From: Planctomycetota bacterium
GTDB taxonomy: Bacteria; Planctomycetota; UBA11346
Reading direction: 5' to 3'
NCBI GenBank assembly: GCA_022841245.1
Contig: JALHRW010000022.1
Coordinates: forward strand, 1-39,189
DNA: 39,189 nucleotides
The notes under the pieces are model-generated. The model was not told the origin of the DNA, searched no databases, and was given only the letters and a program-made list of their open reading frames with translations. The position numbers and the translations under genes are program-made. Below, piece after piece: positions 7,411 through 17,040 of the stretch (positions are counted from its first letter, which is position 1; every line of letters begins with the position of its first letter).

Positions 7411-8469
7411 ATGAGCGGAATACCCGACTTCGCGAACGGCGCACGACTCCCTGCCGAGTGGGAGCCGGTCGGCGCCGTGCTGCTCGCCTGGCCGCACGGT
7501 CGTGGCGACTGGGCCCCCTACCTGGCCGAGGCCCAGGCCTGCTACCGCGGCATGGCTGCGGCCATCGCCCGGCACACCCGGCTCATCGTCCTGGCCGACG
7601 ACGCCGACGAGGTGCTCGGCCAACTGGTCGGCGCCGGCGTGCCGGCGGAACGCGTCGATGTGCGCGACGACGTCCCCTGCGACGACACCTGGATCCGCGA
7701 TTTCGGCCCGCTCACCGTGCTGCGCGATGGCGTCGCGACCGCGCTCGACTTCGGCTTCAACGGCTGGGGCCTGAAGTTCGCCGCCGCCGATGACAACCGT
7801 GCCACCCGGCGCCTGCACGCCGCCGGAGGGCTCGGCCGGGCCGCCCTGGAGACGGTCGGTCTGATCCTGGAGGGCGGCTCGATCGAGAGTGACGGCGCCG
7901 GCACCATCCTCACCACCGAGGCCTGCCTGCTCTCGGCCAACCGCAATCCGCACCTCGACCGCGCCGGCGTCGAGGCGGCCCTCGCCCGCCACCTCGGCGC
8001 CAGCCGGGTGCTGTGGCTGGCCCACGGCCACCTCGCCGGCGACGACACCGACGCGCACATCGACACCGTCGCCCGGCTGTGCCCCGACGACACCATCCTG
8101 TACGTGCGCTGCGACGATCCCGCCGACCAGCACCACGCCGCCTTCGCCCGCATGGAGGGCGAGCTGCGCGCCCTGCGCACCGCCGCCGGCAAGCCTTTCC
8201 GCCTCGTCCCCCTGCCGTGGGCGGCGCCGCGCTTCTGTCCGCTCGACGGCCACCGCATCCCGGCGACCTACGCCAACATCCTGCTGGTGAACGGCGCGGT
8301 GCTGGTGCCGACCTACCGCGAACCCGCCCGCGACGCCGCCGCTCTGGCCGCGGTCGGTGCCGCCTGTCCGGGCATGCGCGTCGAGGGCGTCGATTGCTCG
8401 GCGCTGATCTGGCAGCACGGTTCGCTGCACTGCGCCACCATGCAGATCCCCGCGGAGGCCTTCCCGTGA
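7411..8469 (+). CDS. aguA: Agmatine deiminase (agmatine iminohydrolase)
   Basis: AguA hydrolyses agmatine to N-carbamoylputrescine and ammonia in the cytoplasm. The 352-residue product belongs to the PAD_porph family of the guanidine-modifying fold. Motifs in order are PAEWEPVGAVLLAWPH near the start, DDTWIRDFGP, LEGGSIE, HGHLAGDDTDAHIDTVARL with the catalytic His and Asp, and the C-terminal QHGSLHCATMQ with the nucleophilic Cys (C341). I chose ATG 7411 because the usual N-terminal motif then begins about 12 residues in; an in-frame ATG at 7369 would add 14 atypical residues. No good Shine-Dalgarno site is seen. The stop codon overlaps the start of aguB, so the two products are translationally coupled and act in sequence. 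Confidence 0.94.
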   Translation: MSGIPDFANGARLPAEWEPVGAVLLAWPHGRGDWAPYLAEAQACYRGMAAAIARHTRLIVLADDADEVLGQLVGAGVPAERVDVRDDVPCDDTWIRDFGPLTVLRDGVATALDFGFNGWGLKFAAADDNRATRRLHAAGGLGRAALETVGLILEGGSIESDGAGTILTTEACLLSANRNPHLDRAGVEAALARHLGASRVLWLAHGHLAGDDTDAHIDTVARLCPDDTILYVRCDDPADQHHAAFARMEGELRALRTAAGKPFRLVPLPWAAPRFCPLDGHRIPATYANILLVNGAVLVPTYREPARDAAALAAVGAACPGMRVEGVDCSALIWQHGSLHCATMQIPAEAFP

Positions 8470-9347
8470 CCACCCTCACCATCGGACTCGTCCAGGCCGC
8501 CTGGCAGGGCTCGGCCGCCGCCATGCGCGACCACCTCGCCGCCGGTATCCGCCAGGCTGCCGCCAAGGGCGCGAAACTGGTCTGCCTGCAGGAACTGCAC
8601 GCCAGCACCTACTTCTGCCAGACCCTCGACGTCGCCCTGTTCGATCTCGCCGAGCCGATCCCCGGCCCGTCGACCGCCTTCTTCGGCGCGCTGGCCAAGG
8701 AGCAGGGCATCGTCCTGGTGACCTCGCTGTTCGAGCGCCGCGCGCCGGGCCTGCACCACAACACCGCGGCGGTGTTCGAGCGCGACGGCAGCCTGGCCGG
8801 CATCTACCGCAAGATGCACATCCCGCACGATCCCGGCTTCGAGGAGAAGTTCTACTTCACGCCCGGCGACCTCGGCTTCACCCCGATCCAGACCTCGGTG
8901 GGCAGGCTCGGCGTGCTGGTGTGCTGGGACCAGTGGTACCCGGAAGGCGCCCGCCTGATGGCCCTGGCCGGAGCCGACATCCTGATCTACCCGACCGCGA
9001 TCGGCGCCAACCCGGCCGATGATCCGGCCGAGCAGGAGCGCCAACGTCAGGCCTGGATCCTGATCCAGCGCAGCCACGCCATCGCCAACGGCCTGCCGGT
9101 GGTGGCGATCAACCGCGTCGGACACGAGGCCGACCCCTCTGGCCGCAGCCAGGGCATCCGCTTCTGGGGCAGCAGCTTCGTCTGCGGCCCGCAGGGCGAG
9201 TTCCTCGCCGAGGCCGGCGCTGATCCGGCCGTGGTCACCGTCGCGGTCGACCGCGCGCGCAGCGAAAATGTCCGTCGCTGGTGGCCGTTCCTGCGCGATC
9301 GCCGCATCGATGCCTATGGCGACCTCTCGCGCCGCTGGCGGGATTAA
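8466..9347 (+). CDS. aguB: N-carbamoylputrescine amidase
   Basis: AguB hydrolyses N-carbamoylputrescine to putrescine, CO2 and ammonia. The 293-residue product is a nitrilase-superfamily enzyme with the full catalytic triad: E43 (LQELHAS), K116 (YRKMHIP) and C153 (LVCWDQWYPE). The HDPGFEEKFYFTPGD and NRVG segments are characteristic of the N-carbamoylputrescine amidase branch. The start is GTG 8466-8468, which overlaps the aguA stop TGA (GTGA). An upstream open extension in this frame runs inside aguA and is only a shadow. With speA, the dehydrogenase and nspC, this completes a five-enzyme route from arginine to spermidine at one locus. Confidence 0.94.
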   Translation: MTTLTIGLVQAAWQGSAAAMRDHLAAGIRQAAAKGAKLVCLQELHASTYFCQTLDVALFDLAEPIPGPSTAFFGALAKEQGIVLVTSLFERRAPGLHHNTAAVFERDGSLAGIYRKMHIPHDPGFEEKFYFTPGDLGFTPIQTSVGRLGVLVCWDQWYPEGARLMALAGADILIYPTAIGANPADDPAEQERQRQAWILIQRSHAIANGLPVVAINRVGHEADPSGRSQGIRFWGSSFVCGPQGEFLAEAGADPAVVTVAVDRARSENVRRWWPFLRDRRIDAYGDLSRRWRD

Positions 9348-9384
9348 GCGCACACCGCCTATCGATTCCGGCAGCCAGGGCGGA

Positions 9385-9412
9385 TTGCGCATACTTTCCC
9401 CGCGGGTACATT
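9385..9412 (+). promoter_or_regulatory. Candidate promoter before the Gfo/Idh/MocA gene
   Basis: TTGCGC (9385-9390) and TACATT (9407-9412) lie 16 bp apart, followed by the strong Shine-Dalgarno AGGAGGT at 9427-9433. The 94-bp gap after aguB makes a separate transcript plausible. The sequence match is only fair. Confidence 0.35.
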
Positions 9413-9441
9413 GAAAGCGCTTCCACAGGAGGTGGCTCGCA

Positions 9442-10692
9442 ATGGCCAACGGCCCAGGAAACGGCTCCTACTACGACGATGCGCCGCCCAGCGCCACGCC
9501 ACGGGTGCGCACGCCGGCGCCCGACCTCGACGCCCAGCCGCCAGCGCAGATCCGGCGCAAGGTGGTCGCCAACACGCCAGAGCCTCCGCCGCAGCCACCT
9601 TCAGCCTCCTCGCGGCTGCGCGCCCAGCCGCCGGCCCGCAGTCAGTTGCGCATCGGCATCATCGGCACTGGCGGAATGGCCGCCGCCCATGCCGAGAACT
9701 TCCTCAAGCAGGACGGCTGCAAGCTCGCCGCCTGCCTCGACATCGAGCCGGCCGCAGCCAAGACCTTCGCCGACCGTTTCCACATCCCCAAGGTGGCGAA
9801 GGACGCGCAAGACCTGATCGAGCAGTGCGACGCGATCGCGGTGGTCACGCCCGACACCTCGCATGCCGCCTACGTGCTGCGCGCCCTACGCTGCAACCGT
9901 CACGTGCTGTGCGAGAAGCCTTTGACCAGCACCCTGGCCGAGGCACGCGAAGTCGCCCGCGCGGCCAAGGACGCGCAGTCACGCGGCGTCGTCGGCATGG
10001 TCAACTTCAGCTACCGCTGCGCTTCCGCCATGCACCACGCCGCCTGGATGTTCGGTCAGGGCCGCATCGGCGAACTGCGCCATGTCAACGCGCAGTACGT
10101 CCAGGGCTGGCTGTGCGAATCGCACGAGCCCAGCCCTGGGGCCCTGTGGCGCATGCGCCGCGCCACCGGTGGCGGGGTGCTCGCCGACCTCGGCTGCCAC
10201 CTCCTCGACATGGTCACTGCGATCACCGGTGACATCCGCCGCGTGCAGTGCGTCATGGGCAACTTCCCCAAGGTCTCGAAGAGCGGCGAGAACTTCACCC
10301 GCTGGCAGGGCAAGCAACTCGACGCCGACGACACCGCGGTGATCTCGGTCGAGTTCGCCGCCGGTGGCATGGGTGTGCTGCAAGTCAGCCGCTGGGCCTG
10401 CGGCCGTGACAACACCATCAAGGTCGACCTGCACGGCACCCGTGGCGCCCTGGTCTTCGACCTCGACCACAGCTACGATCAGGTCCACCACCACGAGCTC
10501 GCCGGCAAGCGCTGGAACACCGAACGCCCGGCGCCCGCCCCGAGCGGCTGGAAGCGCTTCATCGACGCGGTGCGCACCGGCCACCACGAGCAGCCCGACC
10601 TGGTGCGCGGGGCGCAGATCCAGGCCTATCTCGACGCCTGCCGCCGTTCGGCCGAGCACGGCTGCTGGATGGATATTGAACCCTGGATGTAA
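9442..10692 (+). CDS. Gfo/Idh/MocA-family NAD(P)-dependent oxidoreductase with N-terminal extension
   Basis: The product is a sugar or cyclitol dehydrogenase-like protein of 416 residues. After about 68 residues rich in Pro, Ala and Arg comes a Rossmann domain (LRIGIIGTGGMAAAH, residues 69-83). The family-defining CEKPL motif and the (beta/alpha) dimerisation domain with ATGGGVLADLGCHLLDM follow. The substrate is not predictable. The start is firm: AGGAGGT lies 8 nt before ATG 9442, so the N-terminal tail is probably translated. The tail has no signal peptide or membrane segment and looks disordered. Family members usually begin with the Rossmann strand or a Tat signal, so the tail is unusual. 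It follows the aguAB genes but has no obvious link to polyamines. Confidence 0.88.
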   Translation: MANGPGNGSYYDDAPPSATPRVRTPAPDLDAQPPAQIRRKVVANTPEPPPQPPSASSRLRAQPPARSQLRIGIIGTGGMAAAHAENFLKQDGCKLAACLDIEPAAAKTFADRFHIPKVAKDAQDLIEQCDAIAVVTPDTSHAAYVLRALRCNRHVLCEKPLTSTLAEAREVARAAKDAQSRGVVGMVNFSYRCASAMHHAAWMFGQGRIGELRHVNAQYVQGWLCESHEPSPGALWRMRRATGGGVLADLGCHLLDMVTAITGDIRRVQCVMGNFPKVSKSGENFTRWQGKQLDADDTAVISVEFAAGGMGVLQVSRWACGRDNTIKVDLHGTRGALVFDLDHSYDQVHHHELAGKRWNTERPAPAPSGWKRFIDAVRTGHHEQPDLVRGAQIQAYLDACRRSAEHGCWMDIEPWM

Positions 10693-10720
10693 GGGACGCT
10701 CAGACCGGAATCGCTACCTG

Positions 10721-10851
10721 GTTCGTAGTTCGTGGTTCGTGGTTCCGCAGCGACGTACGACCGCCATCGCTCCGTTACCGAGGGCAACCGGAAGCTGAAC
10801 GATCCGGATCCTGTAACTTCAGCGGATACAACCACGAACCACGAACTGCGG
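10721..10851. repeat. Heptamer-built inverted repeat element between convergent genes
   Basis: The left arm holds about three tandem 7-bp units (TTCGTAG, TTCGTGG, TTCGTGG; 10722-10742). The right arm holds the complement (CCACGAA twice, 10832-10845). A perfect 17-bp inverted repeat, GTTCGTGGTTCGTGGTT, pairs 10728-10744 with 10830-10846 across an 85-nt loop. A CCGCAG/CTGCGG pair adjoins the arms. It fills most of the 168-bp gap between two convergent stop codons. The rest of the gap shows no ORF and no T-tailed terminator. Confidence 0.85.
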
Positions 10852-10860
10852 CAATGATGC

Positions 10861-12012
10861 TCACACCGCGTTGCCGGCGGCGAAGCCCGAGGCCCAGGCC
10901 CACTGGAAGTTGTAGCCGCCCAGCCAACCGGTGACGTCGACAACTTCGCCGATGAAATGCAGGCCGGGGATGCGCCGGCTCTCCATCGTCTGCGACGACA
11001 ACTCGGCCGTGTCGACCCCACCGCGCATCACCTCTGCTTTCAGCCAGCCGCCGGTCGCATCTGGATGCAGTTCCCAGGCCTGCAGCGCAGCCGTGATCGA
11101 TGCGATGTCGGCTTTCGACAGCTGGGCCACCGGCTTGTCCGCCAGCGCACCGGGCAGCCGGGCCTGGAGCAGCCGCTTGGGCAGCAGGCCCGACAGATGG
11201 TTGGCGAGCTGCGCCTTCACCCCGCGCGCTCCGGCCAGTTCGCCAGCGAGGTCGCGGCCGGGCAGCAGATCGATGTGCAGGGCCTGGCCCTGGCGCCAGT
11301 AGGACGAGGCCTGCAGCACGCTCGGCCCGCTGATGCCGCCGTGGGTGAACAGCAGGTTCTCGCGGAATGTCGGGCCGTCGGCGGTCACCTCGGCCTCGAC
11401 CGCGATGCCGGGCAGGTCAAGCCGCTCGCGCGCGGGCAGCAGCAGCGGGGCCAACGCCGGCGCCGTCTCGATGATGCCGTGGCCGAACTGGCGGGCGAGA
11501 CGCAGGCCGAAGTCGGTGGCTCCGATCGACGGCACCGGCAACCCGCCGGAGGCGATGACCAGGCGATCGGCGACGACCTCGCCGGTTGATGTCGCGATGG
11601 CGAAGCGGTCCTGGTGTGCCACCCCCTCGACCCGCGTCCCCCAGCGCAGTTCAGCGCCGCGGCAGCGCTCGAGCAGCAGTGCGACGATGTCCTTGGCCGA
11701 GTCGATGCAGAAGAGCTGGCCGTGACGGCGCTCCTCCCAGGCGATGCCGCGCGCTTCGACCAGGGCGAGGAAATCGTCGGGGGTGAAGCGGGCGAGGGCG
11801 CTGCGGCAGAAATGGCGGTTGGCGGAGAGGTAGTTCTCCGGCTCGGCGCTGCGGTTGGTGAAGTTGCAGCGGCCGCCGCCCGAGATCAGGATCTTGCGAC
11901 CGGGTGTCGTGGCGTGGTCGAGGACGACCACGCTGCGGCCGCGCCGCACCGCCGTCGCCGCGCAGAACAGGCCCGCGGCTCCGCCGCCGATGATGCAGAC
12001 GTCGTAGGCTAT
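10861..12012 (-). CDS. HI0933-family FAD-dependent oxidoreductase (start uncertain)
   Basis: This is a flavoprotein of the HI0933/YhiN (BaiN-like) family, probably an NAD(P)/FAD-dependent reductase with unknown substrate. Read from about 12006, the N terminus has the FAD-binding fingerprint VCIIGGGAAGLF. The family motifs PGRKILISGGGRCNFTN, ASGG, FTHGGISGPSVLQ and the C-terminal GEVVDVTGWLGGYNFQWAWASGFAAG follow. The first usual start codon, GTG 11949, would delete the FAD-binding loop, and no in-frame ATG, GTG or TTG lies within about 80 nt upstream. The only site with plausible coupling is ATA 12012, which overlaps the TAG stop of the upstream gene (ATAG). From there the product has 383 residues. 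A non-standard start or a base error at that codon are the two readings. Confidence 0.85.
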   Translation of the reverse strand: MAYDVCIIGGGAAGLFCAATAVRRGRSVVVLDHATTPGRKILISGGGRCNFTNRSAEPENYLSANRHFCRSALARFTPDDFLALVEARGIAWEERRHGQLFCIDSAKDIVALLLERCRGAELRWGTRVEGVAHQDRFAIATSTGEVVADRLVIASGGLPVPSIGATDFGLRLARQFGHGIIETAPALAPLLLPARERLDLPGIAVEAEVTADGPTFRENLLFTHGGISGPSVLQASSYWRQGQALHIDLLPGRDLAGELAGARGVKAQLANHLSGLLPKRLLQARLPGALADKPVAQLSKADIASITAALQAWELHPDATGGWLKAEVMRGGVDTAELSSQTMESRRIPGLHFIGEVVDVTGWLGGYNFQWAWASGFAAGNAV

Positions 12013-12857
12013 TCGGTCTTCTTGCGCACCGTGAAGGTGACGACATTGCCGCAGTCGTTGTACACCAGCGTCTCGGCCATCTTGGTGATCAGCTTGAAGC
12101 CGAGTCCGCCGAAGCCGCCGGCCAGGTAGCGTTCGCGCGCCGCGCTGGCGGCGTCCTTCTCGTTGACCCCGCCGAGCACGGTGCGGTGGTCGAAGCCGGG
12201 GCCCTGGTCCTCGATGGTCAGCTGGATCTTGTCGCCGAGGTCGCGCCAGCGCAGGGCGATGCGCTTGGTCTCATCGTATTTGTGGCCATGACGATGCGCG
12301 TTGAGGATCAGCTCCTTGGTGCAGGTCATGAACGAGTCGACTTGCGGCTCCTCGAGGTTCAGCCCCTTGACCAGCCGGGCGAGGAAGACCTGCGCCTGGT
12401 CGATGAAGCGGTCCTTGCTCGGGATGGTGAAGTTCAGGGCGCGCTTGAGGCCCGGATCCTTCTGCACCAGGTAGAAGAGATCCTCCTTGGCGAAGTCGAA
12501 GACCTCGCCGCCCTGGTCGTTCTCGGCTTCCTCCAGCAGCATGTCGAGCTTGAGCGCCGCGTGGCTGACCTGCGACTCGTCGATCACGCGCAGACGCAAC
12601 GGCCCGATGATCAACTCGTCGCGATGACGCAACTGGTGTCGCATCACGTCTTTGCCGTTGACCGTCAGGTGGGCCTCCTTGGCCCCGACCTCGACCGACA
12701 AGCGGCCCTGCTCGTCGACGAAGCGGGCATGGACCGGCTGCAACGAGGCGTGTTGAGCTCGTACCGTGCATCCCTCGCCGCTGCCCACGGAGAATCCGTG
12801 CTTGAGGAGGAACTGCTTGCCCTTGGCGGCGGTGTTGAGGACCTCAAGCTTGATCAT
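12009..12857 (-). CDS. FHA-like domain fused to RsbW-type serine kinase/anti-sigma ATPase domain
   Basis: The 282-residue cytoplasmic protein has an FHA-like beta domain at residues 1-92 ([31 protein letters not shown]). A helical linker follows, and residues 150-280 form a GHKL ATPase domain of the HATPase_c_2 (RsbW/SpoIIAB) group. ATP-site motifs are the N box ([12 protein letters not shown]182 and N186), G1 (EDQGPGFD) and G2 ([10 protein letters not shown]). Such ATPases act as anti-sigma or partner-switching kinases; an FHA domain would let this one read phosphothreonine. ATG 12857 is chosen because MIKLEVL starts the FHA strand; there is no Shine-Dalgarno site. Its stop overlaps the presumed start of the flavoprotein gene. 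A soluble Ser/Thr kinase gene lies 3 kb away, but a link is speculative. Confidence 0.8.
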   Translation of the reverse strand: MIKLEVLNTAAKGKQFLLKHGFSVGSGEGCTVRAQHASLQPVHARFVDEQGRLSVEVGAKEAHLTVNGKDVMRHQLRHRDELIIGPLRLRVIDESQVSHAALKLDMLLEEAENDQGGEVFDFAKEDLFYLVQKDPGLKRALNFTIPSKDRFIDQAQVFLARLVKGLNLEEPQVDSFMTCTKELILNAHRHGHKYDETKRIALRWRDLGDKIQLTIEDQGPGFDHRTVLGGVNEKDAASAARERYLAGGFGGLGFKLITKMAETLVYNDCGNVVTFTVRKKTE

Positions 12858-12967
12858 CGAGTGATAGCATGCGGAGCATGCATCCGGCGCAAGACCGTCG
12901 CCCCGGGTGGCGTCGGGGCTTGAGCGGACCTTCCCGGTATCCAACCTGCCCGCCCTTCAGGAACACC

Positions 12968-14380
12968 ATGAGCCGCAATACCCTGTTCGACAAGGTCTGG
13001 GACCTCCACTCCGTCCGCGCGCTGCCCTCCGGGCAGACGCAGCTGTTCATCGGACTGCACCTCATCCATGAGGTGACCAGCCCGCAGGCCTTCGCCTGGC
13101 TGCGCGAACGCAAGCTGAGCGTCGCCTTCCCCGACCGCTCGGTCGCCACGGTCGACCACATCGTCCCCACCGGCAACCAGGCGCGGCCCTACGCCGACGG
13201 CCTGGCCGAGGAGATGATGGTCGCGATCGAGAGGAACACCCAGGAGTCCGGCGTCCGCCTGTTCCAGCCGGGCTCGGGCAAGCAGGGTGTGGTGCACATC
13301 ATCGCCCCCGAGCAGGGCCTGACCCAGCCCGGCATGACCGTCGCCTGCGGCGACAGCCACACCGCCACCCACGGCGCCTTCGGCGCCATCGCCTTCGGCA
13401 TCGGCACCAGCCAGGTCCGCGACGTGCTGGCCTCCCAGACCCTGTCGATGAGCCGCATGAAGGTGCGCCGCATCCAGGTCAACGGCAAGCTGCGGCCCGG
13501 CGTCACCGCCAAGGACCTCATCCTGCACATCCTGCGCGTCCTCTCCGCCAAGGGCGGGGTGGGCTTCGCCTACGAGTTCAACGGCCCGGCCATCCACGCC
13601 CTCTCGATGGAGGAGCGGATGACCATCTGCAACATGGCCATCGAAGGCGGCGCGCGCTGCGGCTACATCAACCCCGACCAGGTGACGATCGACTACCTGC
13701 GCGGCCGCGAGCACGCCCCCAGCGGCGCGGCGTTCGACCGCGCGGCGAAGTTCTGGCTGTCGATGGCCTCGGGCGCCGACGCCCAGTACGACGACACCAA
13801 GACCTTCGACGCCTCGACCATCGAGCCGACCGTGACCTGGGGCATCTCGCCCGACCAGGGCGTGGGCATCAATGAGTCGATTCCGGCCAAGGAGAGCTTC
13901 GCCGAGAGCGAACGCCCCGGCATCCAGGAGGCCTACGAGTACATGGGCTTCAAGCCCGGCCAGCCCATCGCCGGAACCAAGATCGACATCGCCTTCATCG
14001 GCAGCTGCACCAACGGCCGCATCAGCGACCTGCGCGAGGCGGCCAAGGTGATGCAGGCGCACGGCGGCAAGGTCGCGGCCACGGTCCGCGCCTTCATCGT
14101 GCCCGGCTCCGAAGCGGTGAAGAAGGCGGCCGAGGCCGAGGGCTTGCACACCATCTTCAAGGCGCACGGCTTCGAATGGCGCGAGGCGGGCTGCTCGATG
14201 TGCCTGGCGATGAACCCGGACAAGCTCAAGGGCCGGCAGATCTCGATGAGCACCAGCAACCGCAATTTCAAGGGCCGCCAGGGCTCGCCGGAAGGCCGCA
14301 CGCTGCTCGCCAGCCCGGCCATGGTCGCCATCGCCGCCCTCACCGGACAGGTCACCGACGTCCGCACGGTTCTGAAGTAA
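12968..14380 (+). CDS. leuC: 3-isopropylmalate dehydratase large subunit LeuC
   Basis: LeuC with LeuD isomerises 2-isopropylmalate to 3-isopropylmalate in leucine synthesis. The 470-residue product has the aconitase-fold motifs [20 protein letters not shown] and GSCTNGR. The three [4Fe-4S] cysteines are present at C347, C409 and C412 (GCSMC), matching the positions in the bacterial LeuC family. ATG 12968 has AGGA 6-7 nt upstream. The open frame extends upstream into the divergent 110-bp gap, but those residues do not look like LeuC. That gap carries a 6-bp hairpin (12900-12905 with 12914-12919) without a T tract and no leader peptide that I can recognise. leuD follows after 11 bp. Confidence 0.96.
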   Translation: MSRNTLFDKVWDLHSVRALPSGQTQLFIGLHLIHEVTSPQAFAWLRERKLSVAFPDRSVATVDHIVPTGNQARPYADGLAEEMMVAIERNTQESGVRLFQPGSGKQGVVHIIAPEQGLTQPGMTVACGDSHTATHGAFGAIAFGIGTSQVRDVLASQTLSMSRMKVRRIQVNGKLRPGVTAKDLILHILRVLSAKGGVGFAYEFNGPAIHALSMEERMTICNMAIEGGARCGYINPDQVTIDYLRGREHAPSGAAFDRAAKFWLSMASGADAQYDDTKTFDASTIEPTVTWGISPDQGVGINESIPAKESFAESERPGIQEAYEYMGFKPGQPIAGTKIDIAFIGSCTNGRISDLREAAKVMQAHGGKVAATVRAFIVPGSEAVKKAAEAEGLHTIFKAHGFEWREAGCSMCLAMNPDKLKGRQISMSTSNRNFKGRQGSPEGRTLLASPAMVAIAALTGQVTDVRTVLK

Positions 14381-14391
14381 AAGGACACCAC

Positions 14392-14997
<606 letters not shown>

Positions 14998-15007
14998 TCG
15001 ACAGGAC

Positions 15008-15025
15008 CGCGGGCGTCAGCCCGCG
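15008..15025. terminator. Weak hairpin between convergent leuD and MDR gene ends
   Basis: A perfect 7-bp GC-only stem (15008-15014 with 15019-15025) has a GTCA loop and lies 11 nt after the leuD stop. It overlaps the stop codon of the convergent reductase gene. No T tract follows on either strand, so terminator function is only a suggestion. Confidence 0.3.
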
Positions 15026-15960
15026 CAGGCCAGCAGGATCTTGCCACCCCGCCCGGGCCGTTGCGCGTGCGCAACGGCCCGCTGCGTTTCCAGCAGCGGA
15101 TAGGTCGCGGCCACCGGCAGGTGCAGCTTTCCGCTGCGCACCAGCCCGCCCAGTTCGACCATCATCCCCTCGACCACGGCCGGCTGGACGCGCTCATACC
15201 AGCGCGAAACCCAGAAGCCGCAGCAACGCAGTTCGTTGAAGATCACCGCCCCGTTGGGCAGCGACAGCGGCTGGCGCGCCAGGGCGCCGATGGTCACCAG
15301 GGCCCCCTGCGGAGCCAAGGCCTTGGCCAGGGTCACCGCGCTGTCGCCGCCGACCTGGTTGAGCGCCAGCTTCGCGCCGAGCGCCTTGAGCGCCTTCGCC
15401 GCCTCACGGCCCTCCGGCACCGCCATGGCCCCCTCCGGCGCCTCGCCGTCGCGGCGCACCAGGCAAGCCAAACGCAGGCCGCGCGCCGCGCACACGGCCG
15501 CCAGCGAGCGTCCGACGCCAGAAGCCGGCGCGTTGCACAGCACCCAGTCTCCGGCGGTCAGCGGGCCGAACTCGTGCAGCACGGCCCAGGCAGTCGCCGG
15601 ATTCACACCCAGCTGAGCAGCCTGCTCGTCGGGCAGGCCATCCGGCAGGCGGGTGCAGCGCGCGGTGTCGGCGAACAGCTCCTGGCACCAGGTGCCGAGG
15701 CCGTCGCGTGGACGCACCAGCGTGCCGGCCGGCCAGGCCCCGGCGACGACCTCGCCGACGCCTTCGTTGCCCACTGTGGCGGGCAAGCTCGGCAGCCGGC
15801 CGTAGGTACCTTCGATGACGTTCAGATCGGCGGGATTGATCGGCGCCAGGCGCATGCGCACACGGATCTGGCCGGGGCCGGGATCGGGCAGCGACACGTC
15901 TTCGATCCGCAGCACGGCTGCCGGATCGCCATGGGCGTGGATGCGGACGGCGCGGGCCAT
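15016..15960 (-). CDS. Zinc-less MDR reductase, MECR/ETR1-like (2-enoyl thioester reductase)
   Basis: The 314-residue product is an NAD(P)H-dependent medium-chain dehydrogenase/reductase without the zinc-binding cysteines. Its N-terminal half, with PDPGPGQIRVRM, APINPADLNVIEGTYGRLPSLPATVGNEGVGEVV, closely follows the pattern of mitochondrial 2-enoyl thioester reductases (MECR/Etr1). In those enzymes the Tyr of this NYG-type motif (here Y53) is catalytic. A nucleotide-binding segment follows (LCNAPASGVGRSLAAVCAARG). The reaction could be reduction of enoyl-ACP or enoyl-CoA; a plain quinone oxidoreductase is the alternative. It lies 8 bp after the protein-kinase gene on the same strand, so the two are probably cotranscribed. 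Confidence 0.8.
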   Translation of the reverse strand: MARAVRIHAHGDPAAVLRIEDVSLPDPGPGQIRVRMRLAPINPADLNVIEGTYGRLPSLPATVGNEGVGEVVAGAWPAGTLVRPRDGLGTWCQELFADTARCTRLPDGLPDEQAAQLGVNPATAWAVLHEFGPLTAGDWVLCNAPASGVGRSLAAVCAARGLRLACLVRRDGEAPEGAMAVPEGREAAKALKALGAKLALNQVGGDSAVTLAKALAPQGALVTIGALARQPLSLPNGAVIFNELRCCGFWVSRWYERVQPAVVEGMMVELGGLVRSGKLHLPVAATYPLLETQRAVAHAQRPGRGGKILLACAG

Positions 15961-15968
15961 CCCGCAGA

Positions 15969-16967
<999 letters not shown>

Positions 16968-17040
16968 GGCTCTTACCGGGTTGCTAACCGCAGGGCGGCC
17001 CGGTGTCAACGTGGACCGGGAAGTACCCGCTACCTGCGGG

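Noticed and set aside
12869-12967. Leader peptide or N-terminal extension upstream of leuC
   Set aside because: The frame is open but has no leucine run, no stop before leuC and no ribosome site; AGGA precedes ATG 12968.
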